Source: a virus
Length of the DNA stretch: 64,000 bases
Strand: one strand, 5' to 3'
IMG/VR virus record: IMGVR_UViG_3300030202_002773
Coordinates: 17,846 to 81,845 of that record
Positions 30,601 through 38,503 of this stretch are shown one piece after another (the first letter of the stretch is position 1; each line of letters opens with the position of its first letter). The translations under genes were made by a program, and so were the position numbers. Below the pieces are notes generated by a model. It was not told the origin of the DNA. It saw nothing but the letters and a program-made list of their open reading frames with translations, and ran no database searches.

Positions 30601-32144
30601 ATACATATGAAGCTAAAGCAGGAATTCAAGCTCAAGTACAAATAATGTCAGATTTAATTGAACATAGAGAAACAGATTTAACATCTCCTTCAGGAATAAA
30701 AATTATAAATGATTTAGCAAAAGGACTTGGAATTGAACAAGCTAGATCTAAAGAAGGGCGTGAGAGTAATAACTTTAAACATTTAACATCTTTTTTAGAT
30801 CAAAATGTATTTGGTGAAAAAGCAATTTTAAAACAATTCTCATTTTTTGGAAAGCAATTTGAAGCTAATAAACTATCTGGTAAATTAGCTGGATATACAG
30901 CTATGAATGCTTTATCTTTCAATTTATTACAAGGAGTTAATCAAAATGTACTTGATAATATAATTGGATATAGTGAAGCCTCTGCAGGTCAATTTATAGA
31001 TAAAAAATCTTTACTTAAAGGTAAAAATACTTATTGGAGTAAAGGTGGAGCAATTGGAGATTTAGGTAAAATAGCTCCTACTACTTTTGTAGGACAAATA
31101 GCTGAAATGTATGATATGATTCAAGGAGAATTTAGAGATAATTTAGGTAAAAATGTAACAGGAACTAATGCTAAAAAATTATTTTCAAGTGATGCTATGT
31201 TCTTTTTACAGCACGGTGCAGAACATGAAGTTCAAGTAAGTAGAGGTTTAGGAATGTTGGCATTTATGAAAGCTAAAGATAAAAAAGGTAAGCAGCTTAA
31301 AAATCCAGATGGTTCTGATATGACAATGTTAGATGCACATAGTCAAGATAGCAAGGGTAGAGTAAAAGTTGATGAAAGAGTTGCTAATTTTGATAGAATG
31401 AGATTTATGAATAGAATACATGGTATAAATAAACGTACTAATGGTGTCTATAATGACTTTGATGCTGCACATTTAAAAAGACATTGGTATGGTAAATTAG
31501 CAATGTTATTCAGAGGATGGATGGTTCCAGGTTATAGAAGAAGATTTGGACACGGAGAGCCTTGGCATTCAGATCATGAATTAGGAGCAATAACTCAAGG
31601 AACTTATATGACTTTTTATAAAATGCTTAGAGACAGTATTAAAACTCAGAGTAATCAATATAAAAATATGTCTGAGCTAGAAAAACAAAATGTAAGAAGA
31701 GTATCAACAGAAATATACGCTTTAGCTACTACATTTGCAATTGCTTCTGCTGCAGCATTATTAATAGATCCTGACGATGAAGAGCCTAATAGCTGGGCTG
31801 TTAATTTCTTATTATATCAAAATAGAAGATTACGTTCTGAACTTTTCTTTTATGTAAATCCACATGAAACATGGAGATTAACTAAATCGCCTACAGCAAC
31901 AATTAGACCATTAGAAAATATTGGAGCATTTGCTTTATCTACTTTAGAAAATATGTATTATTTTGGACTTGGAAATTTAGGGGGATTAATACCTGAAAAA
32001 AATATTTATTACCAAAGAAAGTCTGGAGCTAATAAAAAAGGTGAACTTAAATGGGATAATAAACTTGAAAAAGCTATTCCTATATTAAAAGGTGTTGGAA
32101 CTAGTAAAACTCCTGGAGAAGCTATTAAGTGGTTTAATATGTAG
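27609..32144 (+). CDS. Large virion protein with HExxH metallopeptidase motif and membrane segment
   Basis: This is the last late gene of the block, 1511 residues. Residues about 215-235 read 'DDGVYHEFGHAYIDLLG': H225-E226-F-G-H229 is a zincin motif. A downstream 'LQKEVLATAIG' could give the third ligand, so residues about 175-320 may be a small zinc protease. The middle is long, charged and helical. The C-terminal third has several apolar helices, including about 1368-1386 (YALATTFAIASAAALLID) just before a DPDDEEPN acidic patch, and aromatic/basic clusters such as 'WYGKLAMLFRGWMVPGYRRR'. This suggests contact with or insertion into the host membrane. It follows the RNA polymerase by 4 bp and is probably co-packaged with it. 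A TAG stop is followed by a strong terminator, which also argues that TAG is a true stop here. Confidence 0.6.
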   Translation: MRCRFYLHGKPSQFLTDLYNAVEEINPNLGMIHDILKHYKVIQQRYGKMFIYQGEDSSIALNHVRRINRRYPNLIAYEYKGQTSNRFGRENNEKYTFEINTAVLNNVKNMSFPEDAIEIEKEERLAAQAREERDMKLAEQSLSEQVRRENTSENKSLFGKEEEKSESVKKADKLKHHFKGVGVDINVNFTNDLAPNVSADITGTGPRSADVRLNNTYLQDDGVYHEFGHAYIDLLGIDNTLVKQAFKQLKGSELEKTVLNSYPGLEGVKLQKEVLATAIGLEGAKVEKKNPSKIQILLNKIFRSIGKLLGINQNAAAILAEQMFAGEIRSKYLIGEISGFTQESKDRNSLQKKIDDVRIYTRKLKRIAEQRNDAASQARAEALEQTLENIKSLEDFISFIDMSAKITSNIANKYQLLQNKIKAGEKIETSDQATLAELNQYIQGFDILEGLEVLFTEEKQNRVKQTTAFNTAYDKLGAVVRQRKYLEQQYIDIAIPIQAEFLSPYISQEVNENLDSLIQNIDEQEGIDNKVLAAKRHLDKKDNNWIQLNKDLKQKRISEEEYKNNLISLVKEQLENKKMHKKTLIQILTRAHKDGSTFSYWMDPLVWSNDNAIQLFALAVKDALYEGDEKSRETQYKIQELYNNFTEGVTGINNVQKLYEDLTEDIKTWVRDEDGSYKQIDRAGWVQELDMPRYQKNKQQAVEQAKNKTYFRERKDFESDELFEDYKNSIVDYKVNGKVVYKAQTKEEAYRLVRRAFGEAMGKWRQENTVPKRDAQEIMRKHEDKIAYVYKEMRPLQKKLDDNTITSIEIEKLNSLEIELSILDNWRQTNYYVNPRYPDSLTPKGSLVQPSQGEKLAGGKNRVDYTNSKYKAIMADPRKRKFYEGMISIYKEHQDKLGSAGHQLGKDSFSDMAYALPSIRKVDKDRAIEQGVLKTMKEWWVDGTDITDTDYHIYGQRWETIGGKQRKVVPAFFTNAVDKNEISLDLTSSLLAFVGMANTYEAKAGIQAQVQIMSDLIEHRETDLTSPSGIKIINDLAKGLGIEQARSKEGRESNNFKHLTSFLDQNVFGEKAILKQFSFFGKQFEANKLSGKLAGYTAMNALSFNLLQGVNQNVLDNIIGYSEASAGQFIDKKSLLKGKNTYWSKGGAIGDLGKIAPTTFVGQIAEMYDMIQGEFRDNLGKNVTGTNAKKLFSSDAMFFLQHGAEHEVQVSRGLGMLAFMKAKDKKGKQLKNPDGSDMTMLDAHSQDSKGRVKVDERVANFDRMRFMNRIHGINKRTNGVYNDFDAAHLKRHWYGKLAMLFRGWMVPGYRRRFGHGEPWHSDHELGAITQGTYMTFYKMLRDSIKTQSNQYKNMSELEKQNVRRVSTEIYALATTFAIASAAALLIDPDDEEPNSWAVNFLLYQNRRLRSELFFYVNPHETWRLTKSPTATIRPLENIGAFALSTLENMYYFGLGNLGGLIPEKNIYYQRKSGANKKGELKWDNKLEKAIPILKGVGTSKTPGEAIKWFNM

Positions 32145-32155
32145 GAAATTAACGG

Positions 32156-32188
32156 AAAAAGGGGGGTAAACAACCCCCTCTTTTTTTT
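32156..32188. terminator. Bidirectional rho-independent terminator between late and early blocks
   Basis: A run of A (32156-32160), G-run 32161-32166, loop TAAACAA, C-run 32174-32178 and a T-run 32181-32188 form a GC stem flanked by A on one side and T on the other. It therefore works on both strands. It lies 12 bp after the stop of the last plus-strand gene and touches the stop codon of the last minus-strand gene, exactly where convergent transcription must end. Confidence 0.9.
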
Positions 32189-32582
32189 ACATAGACATTT
32201 TTAACAATAATAAATAACCAATTAAATCATCAACTGTATCCTCAGTTTCATCATTAATTCCTTTATTTTTTATCCTCATTATTTTATCATCAATTCTTGC
32301 ACATAAAGCTTCAGTAGCATTAAGCTTACTAAATATACCAGCAGGATTTAATGCACTATTTCCATATGATTTATTTTTTGATTTTAATAAATCTGTAACA
32401 GATTTTGCAATAATATCTAATTTTTCATCAAATGGAATATGTGCTCCTTTATTTCTATCAGGTTGATAGTAGTATTTACTATGTCCAAGTGTATTATTCA
32501 TAGAATAAGGAGTATTAAATTCCATTCCTTTTGGTGTAGACATTTGTACTTTGCCTTTACACCCGCAATCTTTATCTTTCAT
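32187..32582 (-). CDS. DUF1599/Nmad1-like nucleotide-associated protein
   Basis: The protein has 131 residues. The C-terminal two-thirds contain 'KNKSYGNS', 'ALCARIDDKIMRI' and 'ETEDTVDDLIGYLLLL'. This is the signature of the DUF1599 family (nucleotide modification associated domain 1), an all-helical family related in style to MazG-like nucleotide hydrolases and often found in phages. The acidic/Arg pattern RIDDK...EDTvDDLiGY is where metal and nucleotide would bind. The N-terminus has a CGC motif (residues 6-8) followed by a Pro/Asn-rich linker, which is not part of the core domain. It is the last gene of the early block and overlaps the preceding gene by 4 bp (ATGA type). The role in nucleotide pool control or base modification is inferred from family membership only. 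Confidence 0.65.
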   Translation of the reverse strand: MKDKDCGCKGKVQMSTPKGMEFNTPYSMNNTLGHSKYYYQPDRNKGAHIPFDEKLDIIAKSVTDLLKSKNKSYGNSALNPAGIFSKLNATEALCARIDDKIMRIKNKGINDETEDTVDDLIGYLLLLKMSM

Positions 32583-33346
32583 ATTTTTAATTGTTTTTTA
32601 ATTTCATAAGTTTCTAAATCATAAAGCTCATTATCAAAATCTATAGCAGTTAAAAGTTCAGAATTTAAGTCTATTTTAGCATCTAGTTTCTTTTCCATAG
32701 CTTTTCTTCTTTTTTCTGATTTCCATAATACATGCGCAACTTGATCATTCATTTCTAATCCGTGAAATTCTAATATATGAAATTTATAATTTTCATCCAT
32801 TTCTGAATATTTACCTTGTTTTAATTTTTTATAGTTTTTAACATGCTCTTTTGGAATATCAAATATAAATAATACATGATATGGATCTATATCTATTTTT
32901 TCTGAAAAAGATCTAAAAGTTTTTAATGCTTTTTCAAACTTAAGGAATAAAGGATCTATTGAAAATTTATACAGTAATACTATACAATTTTTTTTATCTT
33001 CTATTCCAGTAAATGCATTCATAAATAATTTATTCCAGAAAAATAATCTTCTTTCTCCTCCTAGCATTGGTAAAATAAATGTAGAACTTTTTGTCCTTGT
33101 AGCAGTTAATAAATCATAATACATTACATTATTTTTTACAACTTTTTTAATAGTATTTATTTTATATTTGAATTTTTTAACTTCTGTAATACTATCAACT
33201 GTTACACATATACCATGTTCAGGACTTTCTAAAGATATTATTCTATCATCTATTTTGTGAGGTATTAAAGATGTTGTTCCCCCAGATACTCTGATAGCCA
33301 AAGCATTTATAGGAGTGTAAGTAAGTTCTGTACATTTTATTGCCAT
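32579..33346 (-). CDS. Early-block protein of unknown function, 255 aa
   Basis: I do not recognise this protein. The N-terminal half is beta-rich with a conserved-looking segment 'TFILPMLGGERRLFFWN' and a possible OB- or SH3-like barrel. The second half is helical and charged, with 'HVLFIFDIPKEHVKNYKKLKQGKYS' (residues about 158-182, read in pieces) and a Lys-rich stretch 'KSEKRRKAMEKKLDAKID'. There is no Cys motif and no membrane segment. It overlaps the FEN-like exonuclease gene by 10 bp upstream and the DUF1599-like gene by 4 bp downstream, so it is co-translated with replication functions. A role as a replication or recombination accessory factor is possible but not shown by any motif. 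Confidence 0.5.
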   Translation of the reverse strand: MAIKCTELTYTPINALAIRVSGGTTSLIPHKIDDRIISLESPEHGICVTVDSITEVKKFKYKINTIKKVVKNNVMYYDLLTATRTKSSTFILPMLGGERRLFFWNKLFMNAFTGIEDKKNCIVLLYKFSIDPLFLKFEKALKTFRSFSEKIDIDPYHVLFIFDIPKEHVKNYKKLKQGKYSEMDENYKFHILEFHGLEMNDQVAHVLWKSEKRRKAMEKKLDAKIDLNSELLTAIDFDNELYDLETYEIKKQLKI

Positions 33347-34083
33347 AGATCATCAGAATTTATAGGTTCAATTTCATAAATTGTAGAAGGATTAAGTTCC
33401 ATATCTAGCTCTCTACGGACATCCGCTCTATCTTTTAGTATGTAAATAAGCTTAAAAGTTTCAGCAAATTTACTAATTCCTGCAGCATATTCAAACTTTT
33501 CTATATATTTATTTAAAACAAATTTTGGCATTTCATCAGTAGGTACATCTTTTAACCATGTGTCAGCTGTTTTTGGACCTACTTTTGGTATACCTTGAAT
33601 ACCATCAGTACTGTCACCCATAAGCATTTGTTTCCATAAAAATGTTAAAGCTCCTTTTGTGTCTTGTACTACCATTTCTGCTTTTCCATAATTATAATGT
33701 GTTCCTGCATTTTGATACAATACATCTTTATCAGGGCTACATATAACTGTATTGTCACCGTGATATATAGATACTAAATCATCTGCTTCTAATTCAGGAA
33801 TAGATGTAAAATGCCATTTTTGTCTTAAATATTCTTTAATAGCAGGAAAGATAATAGGTTTATCTCCATATTTTCTATTTCCTTTATAAGGTTTAGTTTT
33901 AGCTGCAGCATATCTAAAACATTTACCAGATGTAAGAAATCCTGCATAATGTGTAGCTCCTACCTGCTCAAACATTTGATGTAATCTTCCGTCTAAACTT
34001 TCTAAGGCCTCTTCTAGGGTAGGCTTGCCCATTTCATAATAGATTAAACTATCGCCATCTATTAAAGCTGTTTTTTGTGTCAT
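33337..34083 (-). CDS. 5'-3' exonuclease (FEN/T4 RNase H-like)
   Basis: The protein has 248 residues, a normal length for phage flap endonucleases. The acidic metal-binding series is easy to follow: 'ALIDGDSLIYY' near residue 6-16, 'ELEADDLVSIY' near 100-110 and 'VICSPDKDVLYQ' near 116-127. Then comes 'QMLMGDSTDGIQGIPKVGPKTA' (in two pieces, about 157-178), where GDSTDGIxGIPxVGPKTA is the classic helix-hairpin-helix DNA-binding signature. It should remove RNA primers and process flaps during phage replication, working with the family A polymerase encoded at 47.4-49.3 kb, which has no such domain of its own. The gene is separated from the upstream gene by a 151-bp structured gap and starts after an A/T-rich leader. 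Confidence 0.9.
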   Translation of the reverse strand: MTQKTALIDGDSLIYYEMGKPTLEEALESLDGRLHQMFEQVGATHYAGFLTSGKCFRYAAAKTKPYKGNRKYGDKPIIFPAIKEYLRQKWHFTSIPELEADDLVSIYHGDNTVICSPDKDVLYQNAGTHYNYGKAEMVVQDTKGALTFLWKQMLMGDSTDGIQGIPKVGPKTADTWLKDVPTDEMPKFVLNKYIEKFEYAAGISKFAETFKLIYILKDRADVRRELDMELNPSTIYEIEPINSDDLWQ

Positions 34084-34112
34084 ATTTTAATTTTTATTAG
34101 GTTAAACATATC

Positions 34113-34227
34113 AGGGGAGGAATTGTAATTACACACAAAGTATAACAGCAATTATAAATTATTTGTATTACTAACCTCCCCCTCTATGCATCAATTAAAC
34201 ACGAGTTGGAAAATCACTAAACAACTC
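34113..34227 (-). other. Structured intergenic element (two stems) in a 151-bp gap
   Basis: The gap 34084-34234 holds no credible gene. It contains a long-range stem GGGGAGG (34114-34120) / CCTCCCC (34175-34181). Nested inside it are GTAAT/ATTAC (34125-34129 with 34167-34171) and a possible CAAA/TTTG. Next to it, a separate hairpin GAGTTG/CAACTC (34203-34208 with 34222-34227) follows the stop of the upstream minus-strand gene. The GC stem is unusual in this AT-rich region. It could be a weak terminator plus a structured leader of the exonuclease mRNA. Confidence 0.5.
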
Positions 34228-34234
34228 TTCTCAG

Positions 34235-35266
34235 TTATTTCATGTATTTTCTATACTCGGGTTTAACTTGAACTTTAAATGTATACAATTCCCTATTATG
34301 GATTTGTATTTCTTGTCTACATTGTACTTCTAATGCTCTAAAACATCTTGAATCTAGCATACCTTTATCTTCAAAATATTTAATAGCTCGTTCAGCATTA
34401 AAATTAGATAATGCATGTACATCATGTTTATCTAGCCAGTACTGAACATCTTTATTTCTATTATAGTGATATGATTTCTCATCTAAAAGACAAGAATATG
34501 TATATAATAAATACGGCTCACCAGTAGGATCAATAGTTGGGATAATTTTACCAGCCATTTCTAATTCTTCCGCAGAAACATTATACCCATCTATCATCTT
34601 TTTAAGATCTTCCATTAACTCTTCAGTCATAGGAATTCTATTAGCAGATTGATTAAGAATAGTATCAGTTTCAATTACTTGTAGTTCACCATCTTCAATC
34701 ATACTAGCTAATATAATAGACATTTTACTAAAGCAATAGCTGTCATAAGGAGCACTAGTATAATCTATGTTCCACTGCCCTTGATCAGCTAAAGCTCTTT
34801 TATCTAATAAAACATTATTACCAGTATCATTATGATAATCTTGAACTGCTTGTCTATGCTCATTAGAAAAATATCCATTATATATTTTAAACATTAGTTT
34901 ATTTTGTGGAATATTATCTACTTGAGTATATGTGTCATAGAAATTAGTATGAGGTATAATAAAATCAGCTTTTTCATAATCATTAGTAACACTAATCTTA
35001 TGTTCTTTAAGCGCTGCTTTTAATCTCTCAGTTGATACATTATGCATTGGTAATATAAAAGCTCTTTTAACTTGAGTTAAATCAGATGTTGTTTCTGTTT
35101 CTAAAAGCTCTATTATTTTATCATATTGAGCTAATGATTCTGATAAATATACTTCTTCTATTAACGTATTATTTACCATAAATCCAACTTGGTTACCGTC
35201 TTCGAATCCCAGATCAAGCAATGCCTGATCCGGAAATCCACCTGCGTGTATATTTTTACTTGCCAT
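34235..35266 (-). CDS. Unknown protein, 343 aa, coupled to the MoxR/VWA genes
   Basis: I recognise no family. The protein is acidic and probably a mixed alpha/beta fold. Segments such as 'QVKRAFILPMHNVSTERLKAAL', 'NKLMFKIYNGYFSNEHRQAV' and 'PTGEPYLLYTYSCLLDEKSYHYN' (each read in pieces) look like ordered core elements. No nucleotide-binding, zinc or membrane motifs are visible. The first residues (MASKNIHAGGFPDQ) are not a signal peptide. Its start lies 2 bp after the stop of the MoxR-like ATPase, so it belongs to the same transcript. It could be a substrate or adaptor of that ATPase. Some lines of this gene are as GC-rich as the cassette upstream. Confidence 0.5.
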   Translation of the reverse strand: MASKNIHAGGFPDQALLDLGFEDGNQVGFMVNNTLIEEVYLSESLAQYDKIIELLETETTSDLTQVKRAFILPMHNVSTERLKAALKEHKISVTNDYEKADFIIPHTNFYDTYTQVDNIPQNKLMFKIYNGYFSNEHRQAVQDYHNDTGNNVLLDKRALADQGQWNIDYTSAPYDSYCFSKMSIILASMIEDGELQVIETDTILNQSANRIPMTEELMEDLKKMIDGYNVSAEELEMAGKIIPTIDPTGEPYLLYTYSCLLDEKSYHYNRNKDVQYWLDKHDVHALSNFNAERAIKYFEDKGMLDSRCFRALEVQCRQEIQIHNRELYTFKVQVKPEYRKYMK

Positions 35267-35268
35267 AA

Positions 35269-36444
35269 TTATTTAATTGTCATTTTGACGATAGCTGGAT
35301 TCATCATCATTTTGTTAAACTTCTGCTTATTTCCAGTAAATATAGTTCTAACTACTAAATACTTTAAATCATTAGTAAAATAGTCTTTTGTGCACAGATT
35401 AATAAGACGCTCTTGCATTTTTGGCGTTACAGTGTCTGTTTTTGAAAAAGCAACAGAGAAATTAGCTATTCTTGTAGCTAAAAGACTAGCTATATCAGCT
35501 CTATAGTTATCGTCTTTACCTATACACTCAGTTACTTGAGCCAATACTTCTTCTGGTCCAGTTACTATTTCTTTAGGAGTTATTAGCTTATCTAATTTAT
35601 TATTGATAAATGTGGTAAACATAGATGCAAACTCATTACCTACGCTACCTTCACCAATCATTTGAATTAATGGCAACTGTTCCTCAAACTTTTTAATACT
35701 TGATATACTGTTAAAGAACGTTGAAATAGAACGGGCATTAGTCTCTTGCGTTACTAGCTCAGGGTGCATAAGCAAGAAATTAATACATCTAGTGTCTATT
35801 TCATTTTCTTCTGCCCATCTAGCCCATACATCTATATCAAATTTAAGATTAGCTGTGATGTAACGAGTTTTCTGCGCAGAATCTACAGAGTTAACCATAT
35901 AATCACCGTTGTCAGGATTAGCAGTCAATATAATATGCCAGTCTTTAGGTAAGGTCCACGAGATATAAGTCTGCCTGTCTACTAATTCCATGCATGCTTG
36001 GATAAATCTTGTGTCTGCACGATTCCAGTCGTCAAGTAGTAATACACCACCAGCTTTCTTATCAGCAATCCATTCCGGAGCTGAGTAAGACATTCTACTT
36101 TTACCTGTAGTTTGAAAACCTAGTTTAGAATGGTCGTTAACAGCTACCTCATCTACCCATTTACCTATTTTCTTACCATCTTTACTAGTCCACATTTGAA
36201 ATTGTTTAATAGGAAAACCTACTAAGTCACCTAATTCTTCTATCTGAGCTAGGTTAAGTTTAACAAAGTCTAAACCATGTTTAGCTGTCATGTCCATAAT
36301 ACTAGTAGTTTTACCAATACCGGACTCACCTACCACTTCTATTGCTACAGGCTTCTTACCGCCTGCCTGTAAGTGACGGTTGTTTGTTATGATGTGTCCT
36401 ACAAAATCTTGTAGTTCATCAATGTTTAAATTTACTTCATTCAT
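35269..36444 (-). CDS. MoxR-family AAA+ ATPase
   Basis: The protein has 391 residues. Walker A is GESGIGKTT (residues 39-47) and Walker B is 'VLLLDDWNRA' (about 134-143). Sensor 1 is 'HIILTANPDNGDY' and an Arg-finger-like stretch 'QKTRYITANL' follows. The 'LAQIEELGDLVGFPI' insert after Walker A is typical of MoxR/RavA-like proteins that act as chaperones for metal-cofactor insertion or complex assembly. Members are usually paired with a von Willebrand A protein, and such a gene lies 11 bp upstream here. The start is preceded by the leader AATTAAAACAATTAAAC, as for other genes of this block. Base composition is clearly more GC-rich than the polymerase or virion genes. Family assignment is firm; substrate unknown. 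Confidence 0.88.
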   Translation of the reverse strand: MNEVNLNIDELQDFVGHIITNNRHLQAGGKKPVAIEVVGESGIGKTTSIMDMTAKHGLDFVKLNLAQIEELGDLVGFPIKQFQMWTSKDGKKIGKWVDEVAVNDHSKLGFQTTGKSRMSYSAPEWIADKKAGGVLLLDDWNRADTRFIQACMELVDRQTYISWTLPKDWHIILTANPDNGDYMVNSVDSAQKTRYITANLKFDIDVWARWAEENEIDTRCINFLLMHPELVTQETNARSISTFFNSISSIKKFEEQLPLIQMIGEGSVGNEFASMFTTFINNKLDKLITPKEIVTGPEEVLAQVTECIGKDDNYRADIASLLATRIANFSVAFSKTDTVTPKMQERLINLCTKDYFTNDLKYLVVRTIFTGNKQKFNKMMMNPAIVKMTIK

Positions 36445-36455
36445 GTTTAATTGTT

Positions 36456-37637
36456 TTAATTTAATTGTATTTTTATTCCAGTTAATTCCTCATTTATTTC
36501 ATAAGCTTTAGAGCTATGTACCCATAAAGCGTTTTTAGGGCAATTTTCAGGATTGCTTGCTTCACCATCTGTAAGACATATAAATCCTGAGTACTTATTT
36601 TTAGGATCATTGTAATGATCTACAACATCCTGAAAATCTGTACCACCTCTACCTTTAATTTCCCAATTTTTCTTAGGATCAAAATCAGATACATCTGTAA
36701 TCTCTGTGTCAAATTGTGCAACAGTAATTTGGTTACCAGTTTTATGCATATGTGCTAACTCGTGCATAAACTCTACTAACTCTTCACTGCTAACAGATCC
36801 TGATGTGTCAACGCCTACTAGTACGTGATTCTTATGCTTAATCTTAAGACCTGGATTAGCTGCGTAACGTTTGTTATCTTTACGTCTAAGCTTTTTAGTA
36901 TAGACTTTAGATGCATTGTTAACATAGCGTTTAAGAAAGGATTTCCAATTGAACTTAGGAGGCTCTATATGAAATAATCTTTCGATTATCTCTGCAAGTT
37001 CTCCAGGGATGGATCCACACTTCTTTTGGATCTCTTCTGCAGTCTGCTTCATCTGATGCTCATATTGCTTTTGTACTAACTTTTTCTCAGCTTCAGGTAA
37101 ATCACCAATTTCTTTCCATTCTTTATGACAGTATTGGCTATTACCATCCATTTGATCTAAGATTTTCTGAAGAGCTTCATTACATGATCCACCTTTACCG
37201 TCACAGGTATCATTAAGTATATCATAATACACTTTAGTACCTGCTTTTGGGTGTTTATGTATCTCAGTGCCTGGAAAAGAATGTAAAGTTAATCCGCCTT
37301 CTGGTAACATATGCTTATCAATATATTGGTTGATTTCTATATCTGCCGCAATATTAAAAAGCTTTTTATTAGGATATTTGTCTGCTAGTATAATGTGTCC
37401 AAAAGCTATATGTAGTAGCTCATGTTTTAGCAAACCGTGCTGATGGTCCTCACTTAGATCTCCAAAGAAATCTGGATTAATAACTAGTCTCATCCCAATG
37501 CCGTGTTTTCCTACACCTGCGGTAGCGCAACTCTTAGTGAACTCTTTTTGTAGTCCAATAAGAAAGATACCGTAGAAAGGCTCTGAAAATATCAATGTCT
37601 TAGATATTCTAGAGAGTTGATCTTGAACTGTTCTCAT
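36456..37637 (-). CDS. VWA-like metallopeptidase-type protein (partner of MoxR ATPase)
   Basis: The protein has 393 residues in two parts. The N-terminal part carries H72-E-L-L-H76-IAFGH81, an HExxHxxxxH zinc site, followed by 'NIAADIEINQYI'. This is the arrangement of the 'putative metallopeptidase domain' (DUF2201 N-terminal type) family. The C-terminal part is a VWA domain: D277-T-S-G-S281 is the metal-ion-dependent adhesion site, with 'AQFDTEITDV' and 'GRGGTDF' completing it. Such proteins form a unit with MoxR ATPases, and the MoxR gene follows by 11 bp. Whether it cuts protein is unknown; the zinc site looks intact. The start at 37637 follows an AACAATTAAAT leader. It is part of a GC-richer cassette that may have been acquired as a block. 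Confidence 0.88.
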   Translation of the reverse strand: MRTVQDQLSRISKTLIFSEPFYGIFLIGLQKEFTKSCATAGVGKHGIGMRLVINPDFFGDLSEDHQHGLLKHELLHIAFGHIILADKYPNKKLFNIAADIEINQYIDKHMLPEGGLTLHSFPGTEIHKHPKAGTKVYYDILNDTCDGKGGSCNEALQKILDQMDGNSQYCHKEWKEIGDLPEAEKKLVQKQYEHQMKQTAEEIQKKCGSIPGELAEIIERLFHIEPPKFNWKSFLKRYVNNASKVYTKKLRRKDNKRYAANPGLKIKHKNHVLVGVDTSGSVSSEELVEFMHELAHMHKTGNQITVAQFDTEITDVSDFDPKKNWEIKGRGGTDFQDVVDHYNDPKNKYSGFICLTDGEASNPENCPKNALWVHSSKAYEINEELTGIKIQLN

Positions 37638-37648
37638 ATTTAATTGTT

Positions 37649-38503
37649 TTAAAATATATACCTAATTGTGTTCCAAGGTATAATTTGATTATGTAGTTGT
37701 TTGAATTCTCGTATATACTCAGCTTTCATACCAAGTTTGTATCGTATATTTTCTCCTCCATACTGAGAGCGTTTAATTTCTTGCTTATCTAAAACCCACA
37801 AGTCTATTTCTGTTTCAGGGTGTTTCCCTAAGTTAACTGTGTGCTTCTTAAAGTTATGTGTGAGAAAAATACATTCTGATAATACTTTATCTTTGTTTTT
37901 TACATAAGTATTTACCAGATTAAATAAATCTTTATAATCTTCTAACCACCCATCATACACTATAATAGGGCTGTAATTAACGTGTACATCGTAACCAGCA
38001 TCAATAAATCTATCAATAGCTTTTAATCTATCTAATATTTTAGAAGTTTTAGGCTCATGTAAATCTGATTTATGCTGTGGCATTAAACTGAATCTAATGC
38101 GTATCTTACTTTGAGGGTTAAATGAAAGAAGGTTATTGTTGACATATTTAGTTGCAAAGCTGCCCATAGCCATGGGGTGATCTCTAAAGAACTCAAAGAT
38201 CTTTTCCCATTGATGGTGTTTAGCGTGCAATGCAAAGTCTTCGTTACAACTAATATCATATGTTGTAAAGTCTGCGTGTGTTTGATTAGGTTTATCTACA
38301 GGTGTGAAGAAAGCATGGTTATTTATAGCTGTTAATATATCTCCTGTATTAGTTGCTACATCAAGACCACTATCTTTATGTCTTTTCATGTAGCAATAAG
38401 AACAGTTATATAAACAACCATAGCCAAAACTTGGACTAATAAAATCTGTAGATCTACCTGAAGGCCTAATAAGCATAGACTTTCTAGTGATCTTTTTTAT
38501 CAT
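37649..38503 (-). CDS. Radical SAM protein of the spore photoproduct lyase type
   Basis: The protein has 284 residues. C30-x3-C34-x2-C37 in 'YGCLYNCSYCYMKR' binds the [4Fe-4S] cluster that cleaves S-adenosylmethionine. Downstream, 'IRIRFSLMPQHKSDLHEPKTS' (read in pieces), 'RLKAIDRFIDAGYDVHVNYSPII' and 'GWLEDYKDLF' follow the pattern of the SplB-like family (Arg/Ser strand, E-P-T/S, RL.A...l..aGY.V....PI). SplB repairs the spore photoproduct thymine dimer. A phage member may repair or modify thymine-containing DNA, but family members with other functions exist. It overlaps the zinc-ribbon gene by 4 bp and is followed by the VWA gene after 11 bp. The radical SAM call is firm; the lyase subfamily is likely. 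Confidence 0.8.
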   Translation of the reverse strand: MIKKITRKSMLIRPSGRSTDFISPSFGYGCLYNCSYCYMKRHKDSGLDVATNTGDILTAINNHAFFTPVDKPNQTHADFTTYDISCNEDFALHAKHHQWEKIFEFFRDHPMAMGSFATKYVNNNLLSFNPQSKIRIRFSLMPQHKSDLHEPKTSKILDRLKAIDRFIDAGYDVHVNYSPIIVYDGWLEDYKDLFNLVNTYVKNKDKVLSECIFLTHNFKKHTVNLGKHPETEIDLWVLDKQEIKRSQYGGENIRYKLGMKAEYIREFKQLHNQIIPWNTIRYIF

